Shown: positions 11,032 through 19,973, numbered from the stretch's first letter. The stretch: 64,000 nt of DNA from Mycetocola_B reblochoni (GCF_003667525.1 NZ_RCUW01000004.1:62001-126000); one strand, 5' to 3'. The notes: generated from the sequence alone by a model not told the origin. Numbers and translations are program-made.

Positions 11032-12536
11032 GCACGAACGACAACAACGCACGCGGCGGGCGTTCCCGCCAGGGTCGCGAGCAGGGCAGGCACGCGGCGG
11101 GTCCGCGCAGCGGTCGTCCCCGGCGCGGGCCGGGGCCGTCCGACGCGCCCGTCCGGTTGGCCGCGCCCGCCCGCCGAGTCGCCTACCGGGTCCTGCATGC
11201 CGTCACCGTCGACGACGCGTACGCCAACCTGCTGCTTCCCGTCGAGATCGACAGGGCGAAGCTGAGCAGGGCCGACGCCGCCCTGGCGACGGAGCTCTGC
11301 TACGGGACGCTGCGGCTGCGTGGCTACTACGACGCCGTCATCGAGCAGGCCGCCGGGCGTTCCCTCGACCGGATCGATGTCGAGGTGCAGGACGTCCTCC
11401 GGCTGGGCGTCCACCAGATTCTCAACACCCGGGTGCCGGACCACGCCGCCGTCGACGAGTCCGTCCTCCTCACGAGGGAGCGCGGCAAGCCGGCGGCGAG
11501 CGGCTTCGTCAACGGGGTGCTGCGCACGGTCTCGCGGACCGCCCCGGAGGACTGGACGGACCGCATCGTCGCCGACGCGACCTCGCCGGACGAGGCCGCG
11601 GCACGGGCGACCGCCCACCCGGCGTGGATCGTGCGCGCGTTCCGGCAGTCCCTGCGTGCCGAGGGCAGGGAGGACGAGCTCGCTGCGTTGCTGGCCTCGG
11701 ACAACGAGGCCCCCGCGGTGAACCTCGTCGCCCTGCCGGGGCTCGCGGCCGCGCCGGAGGGCGCCACGGCCGACGTGTACAGCCCCGTGGGGTTCCGCTC
11801 CGCAGGTGGCGACCCCGATCAGCTGGTCACCTCGAGCGATGGCCGCCTGCGGGTCCAGGACGAGGGGTCGCAGCTCGTCGCCCTCGCCCTCGCCGCAGCT
11901 CCGGTGGACCCGTCGATCACCGCGGAGCGCTGGCTCGACCTGTGCTCGGGTCCCGGCGGCAAGACCGCGCTGCTGGCCGCCCGTGCCCTCGCGGCCGGGG
12001 CCGAGCTCGACGCCGTCGAGCTGGTTCCGGCCAGGGCCGGCCTGGTGCGCCGCGCCGTCTCGGCCGTCCCCCTCCCCGTCGAGGTGACCGTCGGCGACGG
12101 CACGATGATCGGTCAGCAGCGGGGCGAGCGCTACGCACGCGTCCTCGTCGACGCGCCGTGCACGGGCCTGGGGGCGCTGAGGCGCCGGCCCGAGGCACGC
12201 TGGCGCAAGCACCCCTCCGACGTCGCGGAGCTCGGCCTGATACAGCTCGCGCTGATCCGCTCGGCGTTCGACGCCCTCGTCCCCGGCGGTGTGCTGGCAT
12301 ACGTCACCTGCTCGCCCCACATCGCCGAGACGCGGGGGATCGTGAGCACGGCGCTCATGCAGTGGGGTGGCGCGGCAGAGCTGCTCGACGCCCCGGGGGT
12401 GCTCGCTGGCCTGACCCGCGCGGAGCTTCCGCTCGGCGAGCCGCTGAGGGAGGGCGAGGGGGCGACCGTCCAGCTCTGGCCGCACCGGCACGGCACCGAT
12501 GCGATGTTCCTCGCGCTGGTGCGCAAACGCGCCTGA
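11028..12536 (+). CDS. rsmB: 16S rRNA (cytosine-967 C5) methyltransferase
   Basis: This 502-residue protein starts at the ATG that overlaps the fmt stop. After a disordered Arg/Gly-rich N-terminus (~45 residues), the NusB-like RNA-binding domain spans ~50-190. The SAM-dependent RsmB/Nop2 catalytic domain follows, with LCSGPGGKTALLAARA (motif I), VDAPCTGLGALRRRPE (motif IV) and YVTCSPHIAE (motif VI, the nucleophilic Cys). It methylates C5 of cytosine 967 in 16S rRNA. The basic N-terminal extension is typical of actinobacterial versions. Confidence 0.94.
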   Translation: MSTNDNNARGGRSRQGREQGRHAAGPRSGRPRRGPGPSDAPVRLAAPARRVAYRVLHAVTVDDAYANLLLPVEIDRAKLSRADAALATELCYGTLRLRGYYDAVIEQAAGRSLDRIDVEVQDVLRLGVHQILNTRVPDHAAVDESVLLTRERGKPAASGFVNGVLRTVSRTAPEDWTDRIVADATSPDEAAARATAHPAWIVRAFRQSLRAEGREDELAALLASDNEAPAVNLVALPGLAAAPEGATADVYSPVGFRSAGGDPDQLVTSSDGRLRVQDEGSQLVALALAAAPVDPSITAERWLDLCSGPGGKTALLAARALAAGAELDAVELVPARAGLVRRAVSAVPLPVEVTVGDGTMIGQQRGERYARVLVDAPCTGLGALRRRPEARWRKHPSDVAELGLIQLALIRSAFDALVPGGVLAYVTCSPHIAETRGIVSTALMQWGGAAELLDAPGVLAGLTRAELPLGEPLREGEGATVQLWPHRHGTDAMFLALVRKRA

Positions 12537-12544
12537 GCCGCCGC

Positions 12545-12550
12545 TAGGCT
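12545..12550 (+). promoter_or_regulatory. -10 element for leaderless rpe transcript
   Basis: The hexamer TAGGCT ends six bases before the rpe GTG at 12557, so transcription should begin at or next to the start codon. There is no Shine-Dalgarno sequence. No convincing -35 is visible. It is one of seven identically spaced elements in this window. Confidence 0.6.
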
Positions 12551-12556
12551 TGAGCG

Positions 12557-13231
12557 GTGACCGCGACGTACATCCACCCGAGCATCCTCTCCGCCGACTT
12601 CGTCAACATGCAGGCCGAGCTCGAGCGGATCAGCGACGCCGACTTCGTTCACGTCGACGTCATGGACAATCACTTCGTCCCGAACCTCACCTTCGGCCCG
12701 CAGATGGTGGCCCGGATCCAGGACGTCTCGCCCGTCCCCCTCGACGTGCATCTGATGATCGACGACCCCGAGCGCTGGGCGCCCGAGTACGCCGAGCTCG
12801 GCGCGGCGAGCGTGACGTTCCACGCCGAGGCCTCGGCGGACCCGGTGGCGCTGGCCAGGCGGCTCCGTCAGATCGGCTCCGCCGCGGGTGTCGCGATCAA
12901 GCCGGGAACGCCGCTCGAGCCCTACCTTGACGACCTGTCCGCCTTCGACCTCGTGCTGGTGATGACGGTGGAGCCCGGCTTCGGCGGGCAGTCGTTCATG
13001 CCGGAGACCATGCCGAAGCTGCGCACGCTCGCCGAGCGGGCGAGGAACGCGGGCGTGGAGCTGCGGCTCCAGGTCGACGGCGGCATCAGCGCCGACACGA
13101 TCGCCATCGCTGCGGAGAACGGCGCGAACACCTTCGTCGCGGGCTCCGCCGTCTTCGGCGCTGAGCACCCGGGGGCCATGATCGGCAGGCTGCGCGAGCT
13201 CGCCGCCGGTCACCAGCACCGGCCCGCCTGA
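12557..13231 (+). CDS. rpe: Ribulose-phosphate 3-epimerase
   Basis: This 224-residue TIM-barrel enzyme interconverts ribulose-5-phosphate and xylulose-5-phosphate in the pentose phosphate pathway. Signatures are HPSILSADFVNM at the N-terminus, VDVMDNHFVPN (metal-binding Asp and His), HLMI, TVEPGFGGQSF and VDGGISADT. Length is typical. The rest of the pathway (tkt, tal, zwf, opcA, pgl) sits 35 kb away on the minus strand. The GTG start is the expected first codon of a leaderless message. It lies 20 bases after rsmB. Confidence 0.96.
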   Translation: MTATYIHPSILSADFVNMQAELERISDADFVHVDVMDNHFVPNLTFGPQMVARIQDVSPVPLDVHLMIDDPERWAPEYAELGAASVTFHAEASADPVALARRLRQIGSAAGVAIKPGTPLEPYLDDLSAFDLVLVMTVEPGFGGQSFMPETMPKLRTLAERARNAGVELRLQVDGGISADTIAIAAENGANTFVAGSAVFGAEHPGAMIGRLRELAAGHQHRPA

Positions 13232-13234
13232 CGC

Positions 13235-13240
13235 TACGAT
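13235..13240 (+). promoter_or_regulatory. -10 element for leaderless hisE transcript
   Basis: TACGAT ends six bases before the hisE GTG at 13247, immediately after the rpe stop. There is no ribosome site between, so the his/trp unit probably begins as a leaderless message here. Confidence 0.55.
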
Positions 13241-13246
13241 TGAGGC

Positions 13247-13510
13247 GTGAAAGATTTTGACGAGCTCTTCGCCCAGCTGACCCGCATCGCCGCTGAGCGT
13301 CCCGAGGGCTCGGGCACCGTCAGGGAGCTTGACGGCGGTGTCCACACGATCGGCAAGAAGATCGTTGAGGAGGCCGCGGAGGTCTGGATGGCCGCCGAGT
13401 ACGAGACCGACGACAACACCGCGATGGAGATCTCCCAGCTGCTCTACCACCTGCAGGTGCTCATGGTCGCGAAGGGGCTCACGCCGGCGGACGTGTACCG
13501 ACATCTCTGA
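13247..13510 (+). CDS. hisE: Phosphoribosyl-ATP pyrophosphatase
   Basis: This 87-residue single-domain MazG-like enzyme hydrolyses phosphoribosyl-ATP to phosphoribosyl-AMP, the second step of histidine synthesis. The helical signature VHTIGKKIVEEAAEVWMAAE contains the metal-binding acidic residues. It is separate from HisI here (two distinct genes), as in other actinobacteria, whereas E. coli has a HisIE fusion. It starts at GTG with no Shine-Dalgarno sequence. It is followed by hisG after 40 bases and probably leads the hisEGFI-trp transcription unit. Confidence 0.95.
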   Translation: MKDFDELFAQLTRIAAERPEGSGTVRELDGGVHTIGKKIVEEAAEVWMAAEYETDDNTAMEISQLLYHLQVLMVAKGLTPADVYRHL

Positions 13511-13550
13511 TCGGCCGCCCGTCACCCACCCCCGCCGAAAGCGAACCACC

Positions 13551-14390
13551 ATGCTCAGAATCGCCGTCCCCAACAAGGGGTCGCTGTCCGAAACCGCCTC
13601 CGTCATGCTCAGCGAGGCCGGCTACGCCGGCCGCCGCGACCCGAAGGAGCTGCACCTCGTCGACGCCCGTAACGGCGTCGAGTTCTTCTTCCTCCGGCCG
13701 CGCGACATCGCCACCTACGTCGGTTCGGGCGCCCTCGACGTCGGCATCACCGGCCGTGACCTGCTGCTGGATTCCGGCTCAGCGGCGCGCGAGGTCCACG
13801 CGCTCGACTTCGCCGACTCCACCTTCCGCTTCGCCGGCCCGAGCGGGCGGTTCCGCGCTCTCACCGATCTCCAGGGCGTCAGGGTGGCGACGAGCTACCC
13901 CGGGCTAGTCGGTGACTTCCTCCGGTCGAACGGCGTCGAGGCCGAGCTCGTCAAGCTCGATGGAGCGGTCGAGTCCGCGGTGCAGCTCGGCGTGGCCGAC
14001 GCCGTCGCCGACGTCGTGTCGACCGGCGCGACCCTCCGCAAGGCGGGTCTGGAGATCTTCGGCCCCGTCATCCTCGACTCGACGGCCGTCCTCATCGGCT
14101 CGCCGGAGCCCCGCGCCGGGCAGGACACGCTGCTGCGCCGCCTGCAGGGCGTCCTGGTGGCCCGCAAGTACGTGATCATGGACTACGACCTCCCTCTGGC
14201 GCTGCTCGACCGGGCGACCGAGGTGGCCCACGGCATCGAGTCGCCGACGGTGTCGCCGCTGAAGGACCCCGAGTGGGTCGCGGTGCGCGTGATGGTCTCC
14301 CGGGCGGACACGAACCAGATCATGGACGAGCTGTACGAGCTGGGGGCCAGGGCCATCCTCGTCAGCCCCATCCACGCGGCAAGGCTCTGA
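13551..14390 (+). CDS. hisG: ATP phosphoribosyltransferase, long form
   Basis: This 279-residue enzyme catalyses the committed step of histidine synthesis (ATP + PRPP). It begins MLRIAVPNKGSLSE; the open frame extends upstream but the ATG at 13551 with an upstream GAAAGCGA ribosome site gives the family N-terminus. Length and the C-terminal ACT-like regulatory region (from ~residue 205, RKYVIMDYDLP onward) identify the long form, which is a hexamer inhibited directly by histidine and does not need HisZ. It is followed one base later by hisF. Confidence 0.95.
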   Translation: MLRIAVPNKGSLSETASVMLSEAGYAGRRDPKELHLVDARNGVEFFFLRPRDIATYVGSGALDVGITGRDLLLDSGSAAREVHALDFADSTFRFAGPSGRFRALTDLQGVRVATSYPGLVGDFLRSNGVEAELVKLDGAVESAVQLGVADAVADVVSTGATLRKAGLEIFGPVILDSTAVLIGSPEPRAGQDTLLRRLQGVLVARKYVIMDYDLPLALLDRATEVAHGIESPTVSPLKDPEWVAVRVMVSRADTNQIMDELYELGARAILVSPIHAARL

Positions 14391-14391
14391 C

Positions 14392-15156
14392 ATGGCCGTG
14401 GTCACCCGGGTGATCCCGTGCCTGGACGTCGCGGAGGGCCGGGTCGTCAAGGGCGTCAACTTCCAGAACCTCCGTGATGCCGGGAACCCGGTCGAGCTGG
14501 CCAGGCGGTACTACGAGCAGGGGGCGGACGAGCTCACCTTCCTCGACGTGACCGCGACCGTCGACAACCGTGCGACCACCTATGAGATGGTGACGGCCAC
14601 GGCCGAGCAGGTGTTCATCCCGTTGACGGTCGGCGGGGGCGTGCGCAGCGCCGAGGACGTGTCCCGGCTGCTGGCCAGCGGGGCGGACAAGGTGGGCGTG
14701 AACTCCGCCGCGATCGCGCGGCCGGGGCTCGTCGACGAGATCGCCGACCGTTTCGGCAACCAGGTGCTCGTGCTCTCCCTCGACATCATGCGCGACCCCG
14801 CGCAGCCGTCCGGTTTCGCCGTGACCACCCACGGCGGCAGGCGCAACGCCGGGATCGATGCGCTCGCCTGGGCGGCGGAGGCGGTCGAACGGGGTGCGGG
14901 GGAGCTGCTGGTCAACTCGATCGACGCGGACGGCACGACGGAGGGCTTCGACATCGAGCTGCTCCGCGACGTCCGCGCCATCGCCCAGGTGCCGGTCATC
15001 GCCTCGGGGGGTGCGGGCAGGCTCGAACACTTCGCCCCCGCGGTCCGCGCGGGAGCGGACGCCGTGCTCGCCGCGAGCGTGTTCCACTCCGGCACCTTCA
15101 GCATCGGCCAGGTCAAGCAGGCGCTGGCGCAGGACGGGATCGAGGTCAGGTCATGA
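14392..15156 (+). CDS. hisF: Imidazole glycerol phosphate synthase cyclase subunit
   Basis: This 254-residue TIM barrel uses ammonia from the glutaminase HisH to close the imidazole ring, giving imidazole glycerol phosphate and AICAR. The catalytic Asp12 is in IPCLDVAEGRVVKG, the phosphate-binding loop is VGGGVRS, and the second catalytic Asp is in LSLDIMRD. hisH is not in the window, so the partner subunit must be encoded elsewhere. The stop overlaps hisI by four bases (ATGA). Confidence 0.96.
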   Translation: MAVVTRVIPCLDVAEGRVVKGVNFQNLRDAGNPVELARRYYEQGADELTFLDVTATVDNRATTYEMVTATAEQVFIPLTVGGGVRSAEDVSRLLASGADKVGVNSAAIARPGLVDEIADRFGNQVLVLSLDIMRDPAQPSGFAVTTHGGRRNAGIDALAWAAEAVERGAGELLVNSIDADGTTEGFDIELLRDVRAIAQVPVIASGGAGRLEHFAPAVRAGADAVLAASVFHSGTFSIGQVKQALAQDGIEVRS

Positions 15157-15515
15157 GCACGACGGTCGACGCCACGGCGGTGCGCTGGGACGAGCACGGG
15201 CTGGTACCCGCGATCGTGCAGGAGGACGGCACCGGCGACGTGCTGATGCTCGGCTACATGGACGACGAGGCGCTGCGGCGCACCCTCACCGAGGGCAGGG
15301 TCACGTTCTGGTCGCGCTCCCGCCAGGAGTACTGGAGGAAGGGCGACACCTCCGGGCACGCCCAGTACGTCAGGGATGTCAGGCTCGACTGCGACGGGGA
15401 CACGGTCCTGGTCAGAGCGATCCAGGTGGGTGCCGCGTGCCACACCGGCGACCACAGCTGCTTCGACGAGCGCGCCTTCGACGCCGTGCTCGGTGACAGG
15501 GGGGAGACCGCATGA
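15153..15515 (+). CDS. hisI: Phosphoribosyl-AMP cyclohydrolase
   Basis: This 120-residue zinc enzyme opens the adenine ring of phosphoribosyl-AMP. The conserved core FWSRSRQEYWRKGDTSGH and the zinc-binding cysteines in LDCDGD and GAACHTGDHSCF are present. It is encoded separately from HisE. It overlaps hisF upstream and trpE downstream by four bases each (ATGA), making a physical his-trp junction in a single operon. Confidence 0.96.
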   Translation: MSTTVDATAVRWDEHGLVPAIVQEDGTGDVLMLGYMDDEALRRTLTEGRVTFWSRSRQEYWRKGDTSGHAQYVRDVRLDCDGDTVLVRAIQVGAACHTGDHSCFDERAFDAVLGDRGETA

Positions 15516-17044
15516 CCATGCCGCACACCACGAGCAGGACCCGCTTCGACGAGCTGCTGGACGGGCACCGCGTCGTCCCCGTCGTGCGGGAGCTCTTCGC
15601 CGACGGCGAGACGCCCGTCGGGGTCTACCGCAAGCTGGCGGCCGGCCGACAGGGGACCTTCCTGCTGGAGTCGGCTGAGCAGGGCGGGATCTGGTCGCGG
15701 TACTCCTTCGTCGGCGCGGCGAGCTTCGGGGTGCTCACGGACGACGACGGACGGCTCGTGTGGCAGAGGGGCGAGGGATCACCCCTGGACGCCGAGCGTG
15801 CCCTCGGCGATGTGGAGGGCCTGGCGCCGCTCGATGCGGTGGCCCGAGTGCTCGAGCGCTGGCGGACTCCGGCTATCGCTGGCCTGCCGCCGCTCAGCGG
15901 GGGACTGGTCGGCTTCATCGGCTGGGATGCGATCCGTCAGATCGAGTCGCTTCCCGACGCCCCTCCGCGCGAGATCCCCGTCCCCGGGCAGGCGCTGAGT
16001 TTCGTGTCGCAGCTCGCCGTCCTCGACCACCGGTCCGGAACGGTCCAGCTCATCACCACCGTCCTCACCGACGGCGACGGCGACGCCGACGAGCTGTGGG
16101 CCACGGCCCAGGCCGAGCTGGACGAGCTGGAGCGGCGCCTCGCGGAGCCGGCCGTGAGCTGGCTGGGGCTGGCCGACACCGCCGCTCTGCCCGATCCGGA
16201 GCACCGGACGGAGCGTGCCGACTTCCTCGCGGCCGTGGAGCGCTCCAAGGAGTACATCGTCGACGGCGACATCTTCCAGGTCGTCATCTCCCAGCGCTTC
16301 GAGGTGCCGACGCAGGCCGACCCGCTCGACGTCTACCGCATCCTGCGCTCGCTCAACCCGAGCCCGTACATGTATCTGCTCTCGCTCGTCGACGCGAAGG
16401 GCAACGATTACTCCGTGGTGGGCTCCTCGCCCGAGGCGCTGGTGAAGGTCCAGGACGGCCGGGCGTTCACGCACCCCATCGCCGGTTCGAAACCCCGCGG
16501 CGAGACGCCCGACAGGGACGCGGAGCTCGCCGCCGAGCTCGCCGCCGACGACAAGGAGCGCGCGGAGCACCTCATGCTCGTCGACCTCGCACGCAACGAC
16601 CTGCTTCGCGTCTGCCGGGCGGGCAGCGTCGAGGTGAGCGAGTTCATGCGCATCGAGCGGTTCAGCCACATCATGCATTTGGTCTCCTCCGTCGAGGGCG
16701 ATGTCCGCAGCGATGCCGGGCCGATCGACGTGTTCAAGGCCACGTTCCCCGCCGGAACGCTCTCCGGCGCGCCCAAGCCACGCGCCTTGGAGATCATCGA
16801 CGAGCTCGAGCCGGCCGGCCGGGGCGTCTATGGGGGAGTGGTGGGGTACTTCGCGCACTCCGGTGACCTCGATCTGGCCATCGCCATCCGGACGGCGACG
16901 ATCGCCGCCGGGACGGCGTACGTCCAGGCCGGTGGCGGTCTCGTCGCGGACTCGGTCCCCGAGTCCGAGTTCCAGGAGTCGGTGAACAAGGCCGCCGCTC
17001 CGCTGCGTGCCGTCGCCATCGCCAACACGCTGGTGCGACGGTGA
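15512..17044 (+). CDS. trpE: Anthranilate synthase component I
   Basis: This 510-residue subunit converts chorismate to anthranilate. The N-terminal tryptophan feedback site contains FLLESAEQGGIWSRYSF. The chorismate-binding domain (~240-500) contains HPIAGSKPRGETPDRDAELA, LVDLARNDLLRV and AGTLSGAPKPRALEIIDELE. No glutamine amidotransferase domain is fused, so a separate TrpG is required and none is in the window. It starts at an ATG overlapping the hisI stop, so there is no room for a classical trp leader peptide or attenuator before it. Confidence 0.96.
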   Translation: MTMPHTTSRTRFDELLDGHRVVPVVRELFADGETPVGVYRKLAAGRQGTFLLESAEQGGIWSRYSFVGAASFGVLTDDDGRLVWQRGEGSPLDAERALGDVEGLAPLDAVARVLERWRTPAIAGLPPLSGGLVGFIGWDAIRQIESLPDAPPREIPVPGQALSFVSQLAVLDHRSGTVQLITTVLTDGDGDADELWATAQAELDELERRLAEPAVSWLGLADTAALPDPEHRTERADFLAAVERSKEYIVDGDIFQVVISQRFEVPTQADPLDVYRILRSLNPSPYMYLLSLVDAKGNDYSVVGSSPEALVKVQDGRAFTHPIAGSKPRGETPDRDAELAAELAADDKERAEHLMLVDLARNDLLRVCRAGSVEVSEFMRIERFSHIMHLVSSVEGDVRSDAGPIDVFKATFPAGTLSGAPKPRALEIIDELEPAGRGVYGGVVGYFAHSGDLDLAIAIRTATIAAGTAYVQAGGGLVADSVPESEFQESVNKAAAPLRAVAIANTLVRR

Positions 17045-17655
17045 GCTCGGCCAGCCGGACCCCGGCGACCAGGCGGATCAAGTCCCTCGTCCTCCTGGTC
17101 ACCCTCGTGACGAGCGGGCTCGCCCTCATCGGGGCGACGCAGCAGTGGTACGCCGTCACCATCGAGCCGGAGCCTGGCGTCGTCGAGTCGCTGCCCGCGG
17201 ACGGCCAGACCCTCCTGCCGGTCCTGGCCGGGCTCGGTCTGACCGGCCTCGCACTCGTGGCGGCTCTCGCGCTCGTCGGGCGGGTGTGGCGCGTCGTGCT
17301 CGGCGTCGTGCTGACGCTGACCGGGCTGGCCGTCACCGTGGCGACCGCGACGGTGCTGTCCGATCCCGGCGCCGCCGCCGCCCCCGCCGTGACGGAGAGG
17401 ACGGGCATCGCCGGGGCGGAGTCGGTCGCGCGCATCGTGACGGGCGCACAGGCCACGCCGTGGCCGTGGCTCACCCTCGTGTGCGGTGCCCTGCTGATCA
17501 TCGCCGGTGCCGTGGTCGTCGTGTCCGCGTCGCGCTGGCCGACGGCGACGCGCAAGTACGACGCCTCCCCGCGGGGCACCACTGTGCGCTCCGGCCCTGT
17601 CGACGCGATCGACGGCTGGGACGAGCTCAGCAGGGGCGAGGACCCCACCCGCTGA
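17041..17655 (+). CDS. Trp-operon-associated integral membrane protein
   Basis: This 204-residue protein has four predicted membrane segments (about 10-32, 55-78, 80-104 and 143-164) and a hydrophilic C-terminus (SRWPTATRKYD onward). Position and form match the actinobacterial Trp biosynthesis-associated membrane protein family found between trpE and trpC; its function is not established. It starts at the GTG overlapping the trpE stop, so its production is tied to TrpE. A role in substrate or product transport or in anchoring the pathway is speculation. Confidence 0.8.
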   Translation: MSSASRTPATRRIKSLVLLVTLVTSGLALIGATQQWYAVTIEPEPGVVESLPADGQTLLPVLAGLGLTGLALVAALALVGRVWRVVLGVVLTLTGLAVTVATATVLSDPGAAAAPAVTERTGIAGAESVARIVTGAQATPWPWLTLVCGALLIIAGAVVVVSASRWPTATRKYDASPRGTTVRSGPVDAIDGWDELSRGEDPTR

Positions 17656-17711
17656 CGCACCGCCGCGGCGCCCGGCCGCGTCGGCGTCGTCGACCGCCGC
17701 ACCGAGCGGTC

Positions 17712-17746
17712 TAGACTGAGGTGACACCCATCCGACTTCAAAGGAG
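17712..17746 (+). promoter_or_regulatory. Possible internal -10 and ribosome site before the HGxxPAAW gene
   Basis: TAGACT at 17712-17717 resembles an actinobacterial -10, and AAGGAG at 17741-17746 lies four bases before the ATG at 17751. Together they suggest a secondary promoter feeding the small gene and trpCBA. The -35 is weak. Confidence 0.45.
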
Positions 17747-17750
17747 TTAC

Positions 17751-17981
17751 ATGAGCAGCGAGCTGGACGACCTCGGCCACGGGCATTCGCCCGCAGCATG
17801 GGTCTGCGTCATCGTGATGCTTGTCGCGTTCGTCGTGGGAACGGTCGCCCTCTTCGTCGACTCGTGGCCGGCCTTCTGGGTCGGCGTCGCCATCCTTCTG
17901 GTCGGGGCGGCCCTCGGGCCGATCCTGGCGAAGGCCGGCTACGGCGTGAACGGTCCGAAGTACCAGCCGAAGGGCCACTGA
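17751..17981 (+). CDS. Small HGxxPAAW-type membrane protein
   Basis: This 76-residue protein reads HGHSPAAW near residue 11, then two hydrophobic segments (about 18-38 and 42-60) and a short polar tail ending GPKYQPKGH. It belongs to a conserved actinobacterial group of tiny two-pass membrane proteins encoded between the Trp membrane protein and trpC (I believe the DUF6704 family). Function is unknown. The start at 17751 is chosen because of the AAGGAG site four bases upstream; an in-frame GTG at 17721 would add ten residues. It is followed four bases later by trpC. Confidence 0.75.
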   Translation: MSSELDDLGHGHSPAAWVCVIVMLVAFVVGTVALFVDSWPAFWVGVAILLVGAALGPILAKAGYGVNGPKYQPKGH

Positions 17982-17985
17982 CGCC

Positions 17986-18759
17986 GTGCTCACCGATCTG
18001 ATGGCGGGCGCCGCCGAGGATGCGCGGCAGCGCGAGCTGGCCCGCCCGCTGTCGGCCGTCCGTGCCGACGCCCTCGCCCGACGCGCCCCCCTGGACGCCC
18101 TCCACGCGCTCGCCCCCTCCGACCGGGTGAAGGTGATCGCCGAGGTCAAGCGTGCATCACCGTCGCGCGGCGACCTCGCCGACATCCCCGACCCTGCGCA
18201 GTTGGCCGCCAGCTACGAGCTCGGCGGCGCGAGCGCGATCAGCGTCCTCACCGAGGGCCGCCGTTTCAAGGGCTCGCTCGCCGACCTGGAGTCGGTTCGG
18301 GAGACCGTGTCCGTCCCCGTGCTCCGCAAGGACTTCATCTCCAGCTCGTACCAGGTCCTCGAGGCCCGGGCCTCAGGAGCGGACATCGTGCTGCTCATCG
18401 TGGCCGGCCTCGAGCAGGACGAGCTGAGACGACTGCACGACGAGACGAGGGAGCTGGGCATGGCCGCGCTCGTTGAGACGCACAGCGCCGACGAGGTGGA
18501 GCGGGCGCTCGACGTCGGTGCGGAGCTCCTCGGTGTGAACGCGCGCAACCTGTCGACCTTCGAGCTGGACCGCGCGCTGTTCGGCACCCTCGCCCCGCAG
18601 ATCCCCGCCGGCGTCGTGCGCATCGCCGAGTCGGCGGTGTCCACACCCGACGACGTGGCCGCGTACCGGCAGGCCGGCGCTGATGTCGTCCTCATCGGCG
18701 AGGCTCTGGTCACCGGGGACCCGGTGACGACGCTCAACGATTTTCTGGCGGTGGGATAG
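17986..18759 (+). CDS. trpC: Indole-3-glycerol phosphate synthase
   Basis: This 257-residue TIM barrel closes the indole ring. The conserved KVIAEVKRASPSRGDLA (catalytic Glu53 and Lys55), VLTEGRRFKGS, VLRKDFISSSYQ and GVNARNLSTFE motifs are all present. It is monofunctional, with no TrpF domain; trpF is absent, and many actinobacteria use the bifunctional HisA/PriA isomerase for that step. trpD is also missing. The GTG start gives the usual N-terminus, and an ATG five codons later is an alternative. The stop shares one base with the trpB start. Confidence 0.95.
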   Translation: MLTDLMAGAAEDARQRELARPLSAVRADALARRAPLDALHALAPSDRVKVIAEVKRASPSRGDLADIPDPAQLAASYELGGASAISVLTEGRRFKGSLADLESVRETVSVPVLRKDFISSSYQVLEARASGADIVLLIVAGLEQDELRRLHDETRELGMAALVETHSADEVERALDVGAELLGVNARNLSTFELDRALFGTLAPQIPAGVVRIAESAVSTPDDVAAYRQAGADVVLIGEALVTGDPVTTLNDFLAVG

Positions 18760-19973
18760 TGGCACTTCGCGATGAGACCGGGCCGTACTTCGGCGACTTC
18801 GGTGGGAGGTACGTTCCCGAGTCGCTCGTCGCCGCGCTGGACGAGCTGACCCTGGCGTGGGAGGACGCCAAGGCCGACCCCGCCTTCCACTCTGAGCTCG
18901 ACGAGCTGCTCGACAACTACGTCGGCCGCCCCTCGCGGCTGACCGAGGTTCCCCGCTTCCAGCAGGCCGTCGGCAGTCGGCCACGCATCTTCCTCAAGCG
19001 TGAGGACCTGAACCACACCGGTTCGCACAAGATCAACAACGTGCTCGGCCAGGCACTGCTCACCAAGCGGATCGGGAAGACCCGGGTGATCGCCGAGACG
19101 GGCGCGGGCCAGCACGGGGTGGCGACCGCGACGGCCGCGGCCCTGTTCGGTCTGGACTGCGTCGTCTACATGGGCGAGGTCGACACCGAGCGCCAGGCGC
19201 TCAACGTCGCGCGGATGCGGCTGCTCGGTGCCGAGGTCGTCGCCGTCAAGGCAGGATCACGCACCCTCAAGGACGCGATCAACGACGCGATGCGCGACTG
19301 GGTCACCAACGTCGAGACGACCAACTACATCTTCGGCACGGTGGCCGGCCCGCACCCCTTCCCCGCGATGGTCCGCGACCTGCAGAAGGTCGTGGGCGAG
19401 GAGGCCAGGGAGCAGATGCTCGCCCGCACCGGGGCTTTGCCCACGGCCGTCGCCGCCTGCGTCGGGGGCGGGTCGAACGCGATCGGGATCTTCCACGCCT
19501 TCCTCGACGACCCGGGGGTCGCGCTGTTCGGTTTCGAGGCCGGAGGCGAGGGCGTGGACACGCCGCGGCATGCCGCGACCATCACCAAGGGCCGCCCCGG
19601 CGTGCTGCACGGGACGAACAGCTTCCTGCTCCAGGACGAGGACGGCCAGACGATCGAGTCGCACTCGATCTCCGCCGGGCTCGACTATCCCGGCGTCGGT
19701 CCCGAGCACGCCTGGCTCGCCGACACCGGCAGGGCCAGCTACCGGGCGGTCACGGACGCCGAGGCGATGGACGCCCTGCTCACGCTCAGCCGCTCCGAGG
19801 GCATCATCCCCGCCATCGAGTCCGCGCACGCCCTCGCCGGGGCGATCCGCCTCGGGCAGGAGCTCGGCGAGGACGACACGGTCCTGGTCAGCCTGTCCGG
19901 CAGGGGAGACAAGGACATGACCACGGCCGGGGAGTACTTCCGGCTCATCGACGAGGGAGCAACGCAGTCGTGA
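18759..19973 (+). CDS. trpB: Tryptophan synthase beta subunit
   Basis: This 404-residue PLP enzyme condenses indole with serine. PLP Lys91 is in HTGSHKINNVLGQ, the phosphate cup is VGGGSNAIGIFH, and EDLNHTG and ETGAGQHG are the substrate-binding motifs. Length fits the classical TrpB1 type. The GTG start overlaps the trpC TAG by one base, and the end overlaps trpA by four bases, so stoichiometric translation with TrpA is likely. Confidence 0.97.
   Translation: MALRDETGPYFGDFGGRYVPESLVAALDELTLAWEDAKADPAFHSELDELLDNYVGRPSRLTEVPRFQQAVGSRPRIFLKREDLNHTGSHKINNVLGQALLTKRIGKTRVIAETGAGQHGVATATAAALFGLDCVVYMGEVDTERQALNVARMRLLGAEVVAVKAGSRTLKDAINDAMRDWVTNVETTNYIFGTVAGPHPFPAMVRDLQKVVGEEAREQMLARTGALPTAVAACVGGGSNAIGIFHAFLDDPGVALFGFEAGGEGVDTPRHAATITKGRPGVLHGTNSFLLQDEDGQTIESHSISAGLDYPGVGPEHAWLADTGRASYRAVTDAEAMDALLTLSRSEGIIPAIESAHALAGAIRLGQELGEDDTVLVSLSGRGDKDMTTAGEYFRLIDEGATQS

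Noticed and set aside
15512..15540. Tryptophan leader peptide/attenuator before trpE
   Set aside because: trpE overlaps hisI by four bases, so no leader exists.
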